This document shows, one piece after another, positions 24,576 through 33,084 of a stretch of 64,000 nt of DNA. Positions within the stretch are counted from its first letter, which is position 1. Every line of letters begins with the position of its first letter. The translations under genes and the position numbers were made by a program. The notes under the pieces are model-generated. The model saw only the letters and a list, made by a program, of their open reading frames with translations, did not search any database and was not told the origin of the DNA. Where the stretch lies: positions 1-64,000 of the forward strand of contig JAUNDN010000011.1 of assembly GCA_030526045.1 (NCBI GenBank), given 5' to 3'. This DNA comes from Bacillota bacterium. Its GTDB lineage: Bacteria; Bacillota; Clostridia; Lachnospirales; Lachnospiraceae.

Positions 24576-25303
24576 AAGTTGTCCACCACATTTCTTGCAA
24601 TATCCGGATAATTTGTAATAATGGCATCAGCTCCTGCACAGCTCAATTCCTTCATATCCTGTCTGTCATTGACAGTCCAAATATGTACTTCCAATCCATG
24701 CTTTTTGCATCTGCTGATTAATTCTCTGTCCTGCATGTGATAGAGTGCAGGATGAAGAGCCATCGCTCCATTCTTTTTCGTATATTCTGCTACATCTACA
24801 ATCACATCCGCAATCAGAAATCCTGTCTTCATTTCCGGACACATTTTTTTCACTTTACAGACGCTTTCATGATTGAAGGAGGAACACCATATTCTTTCTG
24901 TCATGCTCAAATCCTTTACAAGCTTTATCATTTTTTCTTCCAAACCCGGATAAAAGAAGATTCCTGTCTTACATTCGATATTAATTATCATGTCTGATGG
25001 CTTAAGTTCTTCCAGAACTTCTGCCAATGTAGGAATTCGAGCAGTCCCGTACCCCGGTACAGGCCGGCTGACATCCATCAACTTCAATTCCTGTATCGTA
25101 AAATCCTTTACATACCCACTCCTATCACTGACTCTGTCTACCGTTTCATCATGAATTACAACCAATTCCCCATCCTTTGAAAGCTGCACATCCAGTTCTA
25201 CACCATCAGCTTTCATATCCACCGCTTTTGCAAATGCCGGAATCGTGTTTTCAGGTACGTATCCGCTGGCTCCCCTGTGAGCCCAAACTTTCGTATTAAC
25301 CAT
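24572..25303 (-). CDS. ugpQ: Glycerophosphodiester phosphodiesterase
   Basis: Cleaves glycerophosphodiesters to glycerol-3-phosphate and an alcohol. The 243-residue TIM-barrel protein starts VWAHRGASGYVPENTIPAF, with the catalytic HRG, E and N. DGVELDVQLSKDGELVVIHD carries the metal-binding E-x-D and the second catalytic His. HIWTVNDRQDMKELSCAGAD is the usual C-terminal strand. No signal peptide is present, so it acts in the cytoplasm on imported substrate, as UgpQ does. It lies in the same transcript as the Ugp-type transporter, 88 bp after the binding-protein gene and behind a strong hairpin that may lower its expression. Confidence 0.95.
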   Translation of the reverse strand: MVNTKVWAHRGASGYVPENTIPAFAKAVDMKADGVELDVQLSKDGELVVIHDETVDRVSDRSGYVKDFTIQELKLMDVSRPVPGYGTARIPTLAEVLEELKPSDMIINIECKTGIFFYPGLEEKMIKLVKDLSMTERIWCSSFNHESVCKVKKMCPEMKTGFLIADVIVDVAEYTKKNGAMALHPALYHMQDRELISRCKKHGLEVHIWTVNDRQDMKELSCAGADAIITNYPDIARNVVDNL

Positions 25304-25337
25304 AAAATTCTTTCCTCATTTTTCTATATGTGGAAAA

Positions 25338-25362
25338 GTCCTGCACATCATATGTACAAGAC
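25338..25362 (-). terminator. Intra-operon hairpin between ugpB and ugpQ
   Basis: An 11-base-pair stem including G-U pairs (25352-25362 with 25338-25348) and a three-base loop, followed on the minus strand by TTTTCC. It is weak as a terminator. It probably gives partial termination or protects the ugpB message from decay, so the binding protein would be made in excess of the enzymes. Confidence 0.55.
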
Positions 25363-25391
25363 CTTTCCCACCGCAAAATATTTTTAGCTTT

Positions 25392-26816
25392 TTAATAATT
25401 CAATTCATTATATTCTTCAATTGATGTATTAATTTGCTGTGCCAGACTCGTAACAGTGTCTTCCGGTGAAACACCATTGTTCAACATATTTTCGATTTCT
25501 GTCTCTACGATTGCTCTTGCTTCCGGGAATACACTGATAAGTGCACCTGCATACTGTGGAGCAGAATCATGAAGCTGATCGATTGCTGTCTGGAACTGTG
25601 GATATTCCTTAACATTATCAGTGAATACCTGTTCAGTGTGTGCCTCGGTTGTTACAGGGAAGTATCCTGTCTGTGCATTCCAGTAAGCCTGAGATTCAGC
25701 AGATACAAGGAACTTAACAAATTTCCATGTTGCAGCTTTCTTGATATCATCATTGTTATTCAGTGCCCAAAGGGAAGCGCCACCGATGGAAACACCGCCT
25801 TCACTGCCATCAACTACTGTAGGGAAATAAGCAGTGCCAACTTCAAATTTACCGTTTACGTCCTGAAGGATCTGCTTCAGGGAAGCTGTTGAACCAAGAG
25901 TCATAGCGGACTTTCCCGCTGAAAAGTCTGCAAGACCTGCATCACCGCCACGTCCTACATTGGGAGCATATCCATTATCATATAAGTCTTTCCATGCTGT
26001 TAAAATATTCAGTGCTGCGCCGTTTTCATCAAATGCAACTGCTGTCGCATAGGAATCACGACCATTGCCGTTATTTACATAAGGAAGACCCTGTTTGCAG
26101 GTAAACTGTTCAAAAAACCAGCCGTAAATTGCAAGAGAAATCACTTCATCAACTCCTGATGCTTTCAACTTATCCCCGGCTTCCTTGATCTCCTCAAAAC
26201 TTGTGGGAGCCTCTGTAATACCTGCTGCTTCAAACATATCCTTATTATAGTAAAGAATAGGTGTGGATGAGTTAAACGGCATGGAATACAGTGTATCACC
26301 CACGGTATAGTATGCAGCAATATTAGGTTCGATCACAGAAAGATCAAAACCATCTGCATCCACCAGATCCTGCATGGGAACGACCCATCCGGAATCCATC
26401 ATAAATCTTGTACCGATATCATATACCTGTACCAGATCTGCACCCATATTACCAAGCTGTGCACTCTTTAACTTATTGATAGAGTCATCGTAAGAGCCCT
26501 GGTATTCTGCCACTACGGTAATTCCGTATTCATTTTCATCATTAAACTTCTTTACAAGATAATCAAGTGCTTCCCCGTTTACACCGCCCATGGCATGCCA
26601 GAATGTGATGGTAGTACCGTTCAGCTGACTTTCATCCATAGAGGTGATTTCTTCTGCATTCTCAACAGATTCTACATTTGCTCCTGCATCTGCTGTCTTT
26701 TCTGTACTCTCCTGTGTTGTTTCCGTGCCCGATGCTTCATTAGTGGAACCACATCCTGCAAGAATGCCTGCAATCATCGAAACAGTTAACAATAGTGCTA
26801 ATCCTTTTTTTCTCAT
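25392..26816 (-). CDS. ugpB: Glycerol-3-phosphate-type ABC substrate-binding lipoprotein
   Basis: A lipoprotein of 474 residues (signal peptide to ILAGC, C22; a Thr/Glu/Ala-rich linker follows). It has the cluster B binding-protein fold. Segments match UgpB of the glycerol-3-phosphate system: TTITFWHAMGGVNGEALDYL, QVYDIGTRFMMDSGWVVPMQ, SMPFNSSTPILYYNKDMF and AMTLGSTASLKQI. GGAG precedes the ATG. It binds glycerol-3-phosphate or glycerophosphodiesters outside the membrane and delivers them to the UgpA/UgpE-like permease. The exact ligand is inferred from these motifs and from the adjacent glycerophosphodiesterase. Confidence 0.9.
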   Translation of the reverse strand: MRKKGLALLLTVSMIAGILAGCGSTNEASGTETTQESTEKTADAGANVESVENAEEITSMDESQLNGTTITFWHAMGGVNGEALDYLVKKFNDENEYGITVVAEYQGSYDDSINKLKSAQLGNMGADLVQVYDIGTRFMMDSGWVVPMQDLVDADGFDLSVIEPNIAAYYTVGDTLYSMPFNSSTPILYYNKDMFEAAGITEAPTSFEEIKEAGDKLKASGVDEVISLAIYGWFFEQFTCKQGLPYVNNGNGRDSYATAVAFDENGAALNILTAWKDLYDNGYAPNVGRGGDAGLADFSAGKSAMTLGSTASLKQILQDVNGKFEVGTAYFPTVVDGSEGGVSIGGASLWALNNNDDIKKAATWKFVKFLVSAESQAYWNAQTGYFPVTTEAHTEQVFTDNVKEYPQFQTAIDQLHDSAPQYAGALISVFPEARAIVETEIENMLNNGVSPEDTVTSLAQQINTSIEEYNELNY

Positions 26817-26873
26817 ACATTTCTCCTCTTAAATGTTTTTTATTTATCAAAGCAGTTTTCTGCCTGATTTACT

Positions 26874-27788
26874 TTAACCTTTTACTGCCCCCGAAAACAT
26901 TCCCTTGATAAGCTGCTTCTGTCCAACAATAAATATGGATAAGGACGGTAAAATAATCATCACAACTCCTGCAATCATCAGGGTAATTGACTGCGAATCC
27001 ACACTGTCCAACATACCGATACCGATTTGAACCGTACGCATAGTATCGGAACCTGTTACCAGCAAAGGCCACATATACATGTTCCATGCATTGATAAAGG
27101 TATAAACAGCCATGGCTCCGATTGCTGATTTAGTCAACGGAATCAATATTTGAACAATAAAGCGGAGATTCTTGCAACCATCAATTTTTGCCGATTCATA
27201 TAAGGAAATGGGAAATGACAGATAAAACTGTCTGAACAGGAAAATTCCCATTGCACTTGTCAGATATGGCACAATTAATACCTGATAACTATCCAGCCAC
27301 CCCCATCTGCTGACTGTCAGATAATTAGAAATAATTGTTGCTTCTCCGGGAATCATCATAGTAGCCATAACAACCATGAACAAAACATTTTTGCCTTTAA
27401 AATTCAAAAAAGAAAAGCTGAAAGCTGCCAGTGAACAGGAAATAATCTGTCCGACTGTGATCAGTCCTGCTACCAGAAAAGAATTTAATACAAATCTTAT
27501 AAGTGGAACCTTTTTCAATGCATCTTTAAAGTTTGCAAGGGTCGGATTCTTCGGAAGAATATTCAGTTCGGTCGTAAACAATTCACTGGAAGGCATGAAT
27601 GCCACGCTGATTGCATAAAGCAGAGGCAGAAGCACAAGCATAACCACAACAATATTAGCAAGAAGCCTTAAGCCTGTCCGTCTCAACCGGATTGCTTTCT
27701 GTCTCCGATACATTTCTTCTCTAATCTCATCTATATTGACATTGCTGTCCTTATAGATTAATTTCTTATTCGTCACTACCTGTTCCAT
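26874..27788 (-). CDS. ugpE: ABC transporter permease, UgpE-like
   Basis: A MalG/UgpE-type permease of 304 residues with six helices. The first 35 residues form a cytoplasmic tail before the first helix (NIVVVMLVLLPLLYAISVAF). The EAA loop is at LYESAKIDGCKNLRFIVQIL, the contact with the ATPase. NAWNMYMWPLLVTGSDTMRT is typical of sugar and glycerol-phosphate permeases. The start codon overlaps the UgpA-like stop (TAATG), so translation is coupled. It forms the membrane channel with the UgpA-like subunit. Confidence 0.92.
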   Translation of the reverse strand: MEQVVTNKKLIYKDSNVNIDEIREEMYRRQKAIRLRRTGLRLLANIVVVMLVLLPLLYAISVAFMPSSELFTTELNILPKNPTLANFKDALKKVPLIRFVLNSFLVAGLITVGQIISCSLAAFSFSFLNFKGKNVLFMVVMATMMIPGEATIISNYLTVSRWGWLDSYQVLIVPYLTSAMGIFLFRQFYLSFPISLYESAKIDGCKNLRFIVQILIPLTKSAIGAMAVYTFINAWNMYMWPLLVTGSDTMRTVQIGIGMLDSVDSQSITLMIAGVVMIILPSLSIFIVGQKQLIKGMFSGAVKG

Positions 27789-28654
27789 TAGTACTTAACT
27801 CCCTTCTTCTCTATCTTAAACATGATAAGTGTCAGTGTCATGATAATGATAAACAAAACGACCGACTGGGCCGCCGCACTTCCGAATCGGAAATTAAAGA
27901 ACGCATCACGGTAGATAGAATATACAATTAAATTGGTGCTTTCTCCGGGTCCGCCCTGAGTCAGGATCTTGACCTGCCCAAAGGACTGAAATGCCTGTAT
28001 AATATTTACCACCAGCGTGTAGAAAATGATGGGACTTAAGCCCGGTAATGTAAGTCTCACAAATTTTTGAAATTCAGAAGCTCCGTCTACACTGGCTCTC
28101 TCGTAAATCGTTTCATCTATATTGCTTAGACCTGCGCTGAAATAGAGGAAATTAATACCGCTGTTCAGCCATGCAGTAAGAACCGCCACGCAGACCAGTG
28201 CATATTTCGGATCTGAAATCCAATTTATGTTAAGTCCCAGAATCTTATTTACAATTCCCACGGACGGGTGGAGCATAATTTTGAAAATCATTGCGGCAGA
28301 GCTACTTGCAATCGCCATTGGAAGCGCATATGCCGTACTGAAAAACCGTATTCCCGGAAATGCTTTATTACAGAGAACTGCGCCGGCAAGTCCAAGCAGC
28401 ATACTACCCGCTACCACAATCACTACAAAAACAAGTGTTACTGTCAGACTGTTATAAAAGGACTTAGAGGTCAACAGGTTGAAATAATTTTCAAATCCCA
28501 CAAATTTCTTCGGCAATCCCATTTTATCTGTTTTGTAAAGGCTCAAATAAATTGTTTTAAAAAAAGGATAAAAAAGGAAAATGCCAAATATCAGTATGCT
28601 GGGAATCAAATAAGTATACGGTTCTACTGAAAAATGTTTCTTTCTTGTTTCCAT
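27788..28654 (-). CDS. ugpA: ABC transporter permease, UgpA-like
   Basis: A MalF/UgpA-type permease of 288 residues with six helices. It starts METRKKHFSVEPYTYLIPSI. NYFNLLTSKSFYNSLTVTLV and the EAA loop IYERASVDGASEFQKFVRLT identify it. I place the start at 28654, two bases after the ATPase stop. The longer open frame to 28780 would overlap the ATPase gene and has no function there. No separate Shine-Dalgarno at ideal spacing is present (AAGGA is 13 bases off), which fits translational coupling to the ATPase gene. Confidence 0.9.
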   Translation of the reverse strand: METRKKHFSVEPYTYLIPSILIFGIFLFYPFFKTIYLSLYKTDKMGLPKKFVGFENYFNLLTSKSFYNSLTVTLVFVVIVVAGSMLLGLAGAVLCNKAFPGIRFFSTAYALPMAIASSSAAMIFKIMLHPSVGIVNKILGLNINWISDPKYALVCVAVLTAWLNSGINFLYFSAGLSNIDETIYERASVDGASEFQKFVRLTLPGLSPIIFYTLVVNIIQAFQSFGQVKILTQGGPGESTNLIVYSIYRDAFFNFRFGSAAAQSVVLFIIIMTLTLIMFKIEKKGVKY

Positions 28655-28655
28655 A

Positions 28656-29810
28656 TTAGTTTTCGTTTCCTTCCGGTTTTCTCTTTTCGTAAAATAAATT
28701 TTTGCCGTTATCTCTATCAAAGAGGCAAAGCTTCGTAACATCAACCCAAACAGGAATGGTATCTCCTGCCTTTGCTTCATTCTCTACCGATGCTTTTATA
28801 CAACAATTTTTACCACATAAATCAAAATACAGAATCACTTCATTTCCAAGAAGTTCTCTATGCGTAACAGTAATATAAAGCTTTTGTTTCTCCGTAAGAT
28901 CCTCGCGATGCTGCTTATTCTTTCTGTACTCATCCCAAAAAGCTTCCGGCCTGATTCCCGCGATCACTTCCGTTTCACTGATCGTCTGTCTGATCCATGC
29001 AGATATAGTGTCGTTACAGGAAATGGTATCCTGGCCTATATGTAAATCCACCAGCTTGCCCTTGTTATTTATGGTACATTCCAGAAAATTCATGGCAGGA
29101 GAACCAATAAAGCCGGCTACAAACTGATTCACTGGATTTTCATACAGTCTGTTTGGGGAATCTACCTGTTGAATTTCTCCCTGATTCATTACCACTATTC
29201 TGGTTCCCAAGGTCATTGCCTCAGTCTGGTCATGGGTCACATAAATAATCGTGTTGCCGAGCTTTTCATGAAGCTTTGCCAGTTCCACTCTCATTTGCCC
29301 TCGCAGTTTTGCGTCCAGATTAGAGAGGGGCTCATCCATCAAAAGAATTTCCGGATTCCTGATAATCGCATTTCCGATTGCCACTCTCTGACGCTGCCCG
29401 CCTGATAAGTCTTTGGGTCTTCTGTCAAGAACCTGTGAAAGACCAAGAAGTTCTGCAATCTCTCTTACTTTTCTGTCTGTCTCCGCTTTTCCCACTCCTC
29501 GGATTTCCAGGGAAAATGCAATATTCTTGTAAACACTCATATTGGGATATAGTGCATAATTCTGAAATACCATGGACAGTTCTCTTTCTCTCGGTTCTAA
29601 AAAGTTTGCAAGAACATCTCCTATCCACAATTCACCCGAAGAGATTTCCTCAAGACCTGCTATCATACGCAGTGTAGTTGATTTGCCACAGCCCGAAGGT
29701 CCGACAAAAATGATAAATTCCTTTGGTTTGATTTCAAGGTTTACATTTTTCACGGCCTGAAAACCATTTTCGTACACCTTATTGATGTTTTTTAGTACTA
29801 TTTCTGCCAC
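28656..29810 (-). CDS. ugpC: ABC transporter ATPase, UgpC/MsmK-like
   Basis: An ATPase of 384 residues with Walker A GPSGCGKST, Q-loop, signature LSGGQRQR, Walker B ILLMDEPLSNLD and switch His in YVTHDQTEAM. A C-terminal OB/TOBE regulatory domain follows from about residue 235. It belongs to the MalK/UgpC group. Start is GTG with GGGAG eight bases upstream. First gene of the ugp operon, with a PhoP-box-like array directly upstream. It powers the UgpA/UgpE-like permease. Some MsmK-type ATPases serve several sugar permeases, so sharing is possible. Confidence 0.93.
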   Translation of the reverse strand: MAEIVLKNINKVYENGFQAVKNVNLEIKPKEFIIFVGPSGCGKSTTLRMIAGLEEISSGELWIGDVLANFLEPRERELSMVFQNYALYPNMSVYKNIAFSLEIRGVGKAETDRKVREIAELLGLSQVLDRRPKDLSGGQRQRVAIGNAIIRNPEILLMDEPLSNLDAKLRGQMRVELAKLHEKLGNTIIYVTHDQTEAMTLGTRIVVMNQGEIQQVDSPNRLYENPVNQFVAGFIGSPAMNFLECTINNKGKLVDLHIGQDTISCNDTISAWIRQTISETEVIAGIRPEAFWDEYRKNKQHREDLTEKQKLYITVTHRELLGNEVILYFDLCGKNCCIKASVENEAKAGDTIPVWVDVTKLCLFDRDNGKNLFYEKRKPEGNEN

Positions 29811-29853
29811 AGTATGTCTCCCTTATCATGCTAAATTCTGTATTATGCTGAAA

Positions 29854-29930
29854 AGTATAGACGTTTCTATGTAAAGTGACTATCGTCGTTATGTAAAAAC
29901 TAGTAAGAATCACGTAAAATAAAAGTCAAA
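29854..29930 (-). promoter_or_regulatory. PhoP-box-like array and -10 of the ugp operon
   Basis: On the minus strand TTTGAC, TTTTAC, TCTTAC, TTTTAC (ten-base step here), CGATA and CTTTAC follow each other every 10-11 bases between 29930 and 29870. Ten bases later comes TATACT (29854-29859). Transcription would start near 29847. The ugp genes of other bacteria are in the Pho regulon, which agrees. Confidence 0.6.
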
Positions 29931-29936
29931 TTTTGT

Positions 29937-29974
29937 ATAAAAAATAGCTGTAAACGAAATTTCACGTTTACAGC
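29937..29974 (-). terminator. Terminator of the two-component operon
   Basis: On the minus strand a perfect ten-base-pair stem, GCTGTAAACG (29965-29974) with CGTTTACAGC (29947-29956), is followed by TATTTTTT. It ends the response-regulator/kinase transcript just upstream of the ugp promoter. The 231-bp space between the two operons holds only this terminator and that promoter. Confidence 0.9.
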
Positions 29975-30041
29975 CGCATCCTTTTCTATATGAAACCATA
30001 TAAACAGGACAGATATGCATATTTTTCCCAATTTTGCTTTA

Positions 30042-32351
30042 TCACCACATAAGCATTACCTTAAACAGATCCCCGTCTATCTCTACCTGCATGGTTCCGC
30101 CCTGCAGCTCCACAAAGCTCTTGGCTATGGCAAGACCGAGTCCGCTTCCTTCCGTGTTTCTGGAGCTGTCCCCGCGCACAAAACGTTCTGTCAGATCCTC
30201 CGGTGCAATATTCAGCTCCGAAGCAGACATATTTTTCAGTTCGATCGCAATTCCTTTGTCTGTTTTGTCTGCACTCACATAGACTCTGGTACCCTGCATA
30301 GCATATTTGATTATGTTCACATAAAGGTTTTCAAACACCCGATAGGTCTTCTGGCTGTCAAGCTTTAAGATCACCTTTTCCTCCGGCAGCCGGAAACGGA
30401 AAATCAACCCCGCATCCTCTACCCGGTCCTCATATTCCAGATATACCTGACGCATTAAATGACAGATATCCACATCCACAAGGTTCAGGGTAACATTTCC
30501 GGTAGTCGCCTTACTCACCTCAAACAGATCCTCAATCAGGAATTTTAAACGAGTAGATTTCTTTTTCAGTACCGCCAGATATTCCCTTCTCTGCTCCTTA
30601 GAGATGCTTTCATCCTCTAGAAGCTCAATGTAGGTGGTAATTGCCGTAAGCGGTGTCTTCAGATCATGAGACACGTTGGTGATCAGCTCCGTTTTCATCC
30701 GCTGGCTTTTTACCTCTTCCTCCACAGCATTTTTAAAACCATCCTGAATTTTTGAAAGCTCCTGCTTATAGGATTCGAAAATGCCCCAATCCTCCGGAAA
30801 TTCTGTTTTCAGATTTCCCCCGGCAATCGAACTGGTAGCGTCAAGGAGCTTCCGGTACTGCTCCTGAATTTTCTGTACATATCTTTTCAAAACAAAATAA
30901 AGAACAATGGAATAGATTACCAAAGCAACCCAGCCAAAAACCCACATGACACACGCTGCCGCAAGCAGCAGAAAGTTTACTGCTACAAGCTTAAAAATCG
31001 TCTTATTGGCTTTTTCCCCTAAATCCACATGAAGGATTTCTTCCTTAAAATCATTGATCTTTCCTTTTGTCCAACCGCAAATCGTTCCAAAACACCGGTA
31101 AAGCAGGCTTCTTTCCCGCACAAACTGCCTGATACCGATCACCGTGATATCACCCCAACAGGTCACAAGGTAATACCACACTGCAAAGGTAAGAAAAATC
31201 GCACAGCCGTTCAATATTATGATGATGAGCGACCGGACTCCCCACCCGAGAGCTCCGCCGAAAATGCTATTCACCGCTTCATCAAAATAACCACTGTTTG
31301 TTAGGCTGACCAGCGCTGCCATCTGCTCTCCCGACCAGATAAACAGGAGGAAGGCGGCAAGCCCGCTCACCTCAAGATCCAGCCTTGTAATCCTAAGCGT
31401 GTGCAGACAGTATTTTCCACATCTGGGCAGCAACCATGCCGCAAGAAGAAGCAACAGCATGATCAAATGAACAGTGCTCGGAACTCCGGCATAATAATAG
31501 ACGCGGAACTCCTCATTGGATCGGGTATTCATCGGACTATTCAGAAGCGCTTCTTTTTGCTGCGATGTCAGTGCAAACACACAGGTCACATCCCTGGGGG
31601 TACTGAAAACAGCCGTTTTTCCTTTTCTTACCGCTTCGTCTTCTCCGTAATAATAAAAGCTTCCGTCAGCCTGAATGCCGTCATTACCAATATTACTCCA
31701 AAAACAGCTCCACAGATAATTACTCTTCATGATCCGCTGCACACTTTTGAGCAGTTCATCCGATTTCTGACTCTTCACGGCAACTCTCTCCGGATTCCCC
31801 ACACTGTCAAAGCTGATACGGATATAGTACGGATATAGCTCATTCAACTCGGAATCTTCCTGTCCGCTCCCGAGCATTTCCAGATTTCCTCCTACATTCT
31901 TGACGCTCTTTCCCGTCCGGTTATCAATCACACAGTAATCCATTGCCCCGGCAAGCCCGTTAAAGATCTCATTCCTCCAGCCCAGCAGGATGGCATTCAT
32001 CCGTTCCTTCGTCATGATATCCCAGTTGCCCTCATTCCAGTCAACAAAGTCTATCACATCTTCGCTCACATGCGCAGCTCCCTGCATTGCTTGGGTTTCT
32101 GTCTTCAGATACAGCTCATCATACTCGATACTCTTCCCTTCCACAGCTTCCGCAATATCCCTATAAAATACACAGCTTCCCTTGTATATCTGATATAAAA
32201 AATCGTCACTGTGCAGTTCATCCACATAATAAACGGATGCCTTTTTTGCAAAGGACGGATACATCGTTCCAAAGCTTATCGTTGCTATTGCAATTAACAT
32301 CAGTGCGATCAGAAAACTGAACCTTTTACTGCTTTTCGATTTTATATCCAA
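30042..32351 (-). CDS. Sensor histidine kinase, VanS-like with large sensor region
   Basis: A 769-residue membrane kinase. A first helix (14-33) is followed by an outer domain of about 260 residues, then five or six further helices (about 295-480). HAMP-like and dimerisation regions follow. The H-box is NVSHDLKTPLT with His562. The ATP domain is recognisable by N-box VFENLYVNIIKYAMQ, G1 ERFVRGDSSRN and G2 GSGLGLAIAKS. Start is a TTG overlapping the response regulator by 26 bp, with AGGTGG upstream. The N-terminal part is unlike a PAS-bearing PhoR. The kinase probably controls envelope functions, but the adjacency to the ugp operon leaves a phosphate role open. Confidence 0.88.
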   Translation of the reverse strand: MDIKSKSSKRFSFLIALMLIAIATISFGTMYPSFAKKASVYYVDELHSDDFLYQIYKGSCVFYRDIAEAVEGKSIEYDELYLKTETQAMQGAAHVSEDVIDFVDWNEGNWDIMTKERMNAILLGWRNEIFNGLAGAMDYCVIDNRTGKSVKNVGGNLEMLGSGQEDSELNELYPYYIRISFDSVGNPERVAVKSQKSDELLKSVQRIMKSNYLWSCFWSNIGNDGIQADGSFYYYGEDEAVRKGKTAVFSTPRDVTCVFALTSQQKEALLNSPMNTRSNEEFRVYYYAGVPSTVHLIMLLLLLAAWLLPRCGKYCLHTLRITRLDLEVSGLAAFLLFIWSGEQMAALVSLTNSGYFDEAVNSIFGGALGWGVRSLIIIILNGCAIFLTFAVWYYLVTCWGDITVIGIRQFVRERSLLYRCFGTICGWTKGKINDFKEEILHVDLGEKANKTIFKLVAVNFLLLAAACVMWVFGWVALVIYSIVLYFVLKRYVQKIQEQYRKLLDATSSIAGGNLKTEFPEDWGIFESYKQELSKIQDGFKNAVEEEVKSQRMKTELITNVSHDLKTPLTAITTYIELLEDESISKEQRREYLAVLKKKSTRLKFLIEDLFEVSKATTGNVTLNLVDVDICHLMRQVYLEYEDRVEDAGLIFRFRLPEEKVILKLDSQKTYRVFENLYVNIIKYAMQGTRVYVSADKTDKGIAIELKNMSASELNIAPEDLTERFVRGDSSRNTEGSGLGLAIAKSFVELQGGTMQVEIDGDLFKVMLMW

Positions 32352-33033
32352 CGCCCCACACCACCTTTAAATATTTTGGTTCCCGGGGATTGATCTCGAT
32401 CTTTTCCCGGATTTTTCTCACATGTACCATAATTGTATCTGTATTGATTGCCTGTTCGTTCCAGACTCTCTCATAAATTTCCTCGGCACTGAAAACCCTG
32501 CCGGGATTCTTCATCAAGAGCATCAGAATTTTAAATTCGATCGGCGTCATTTTCACCGGTTTTCCATCCACAAAGACCTCGACCGTCTCCTCATTCAGCT
32601 CCAGCCCGCCAATCACATGAATCTTTTCATTCTGTTTCTTCTCACCTACCGCCTCCAGGAATTTGCTGTAACGTCTTAAATGGGAATTCACCCTTGCAAG
32701 GAGCTCCATGGTCGTAAAGGGCTTGGTCACATAGTCATCCGCCCCCATGTTAAGACCCATGATCTTATCTACCTCCTCGGACTTTGCCGACAGCATGATT
32801 ACGGGAAATTCATATCCCTTTTCCCGCATCCGCATGACCATCGTGATTCCGTCCATTCTGGGCATCATCACATCCACGATTGCCAGATGAATTTCCTCCT
32901 TTTCAATCTGCTCCAATCCTTCCACTCCGTCTGCTGCCTGAAATACAAGGTATCCCTGATTTTTCAGGTATATCTCAATCCCCTCACGAATTTCCTTATC
33001 GTCCTCAACGATCAAAATATGATAGTTGCTCAT
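32326..33033 (-). CDS. OmpR/PhoB-family response regulator
   Basis: A 235-residue regulator that starts MSNYHILIVEDDKEIREGIE. The receiver domain has the acidic pair, phospho-acceptor in LAIVDVMMPRMDG (about residue 52), the Thr/Ser in VIMLSAK and Lys in DDYVTKPF. The C-terminal winged helix (about 137-232) has MTPIEFKILMLLMKNPGRVF, IMVHVRKIREKIE and VVWGVGYKI. The start at 33033 has GGAGG at good spacing; seven codons upstream are open but excluded by this. Coupled with the downstream kinase. Binding sites are not identifiable from the sequence alone. Confidence 0.94.
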   Translation of the reverse strand: MSNYHILIVEDDKEIREGIEIYLKNQGYLVFQAADGVEGLEQIEKEEIHLAIVDVMMPRMDGITMVMRMREKGYEFPVIMLSAKSEEVDKIMGLNMGADDYVTKPFTTMELLARVNSHLRRYSKFLEAVGEKKQNEKIHVIGGLELNEETVEVFVDGKPVKMTPIEFKILMLLMKNPGRVFSAEEIYERVWNEQAINTDTIMVHVRKIREKIEINPREPKYLKVVWGVGYKIEKQ

Positions 33034-33084
33034 CACTGCCTCCGTTTTACCCAAAAGAATTTACCGTCTCCGGCATTATTAGTT

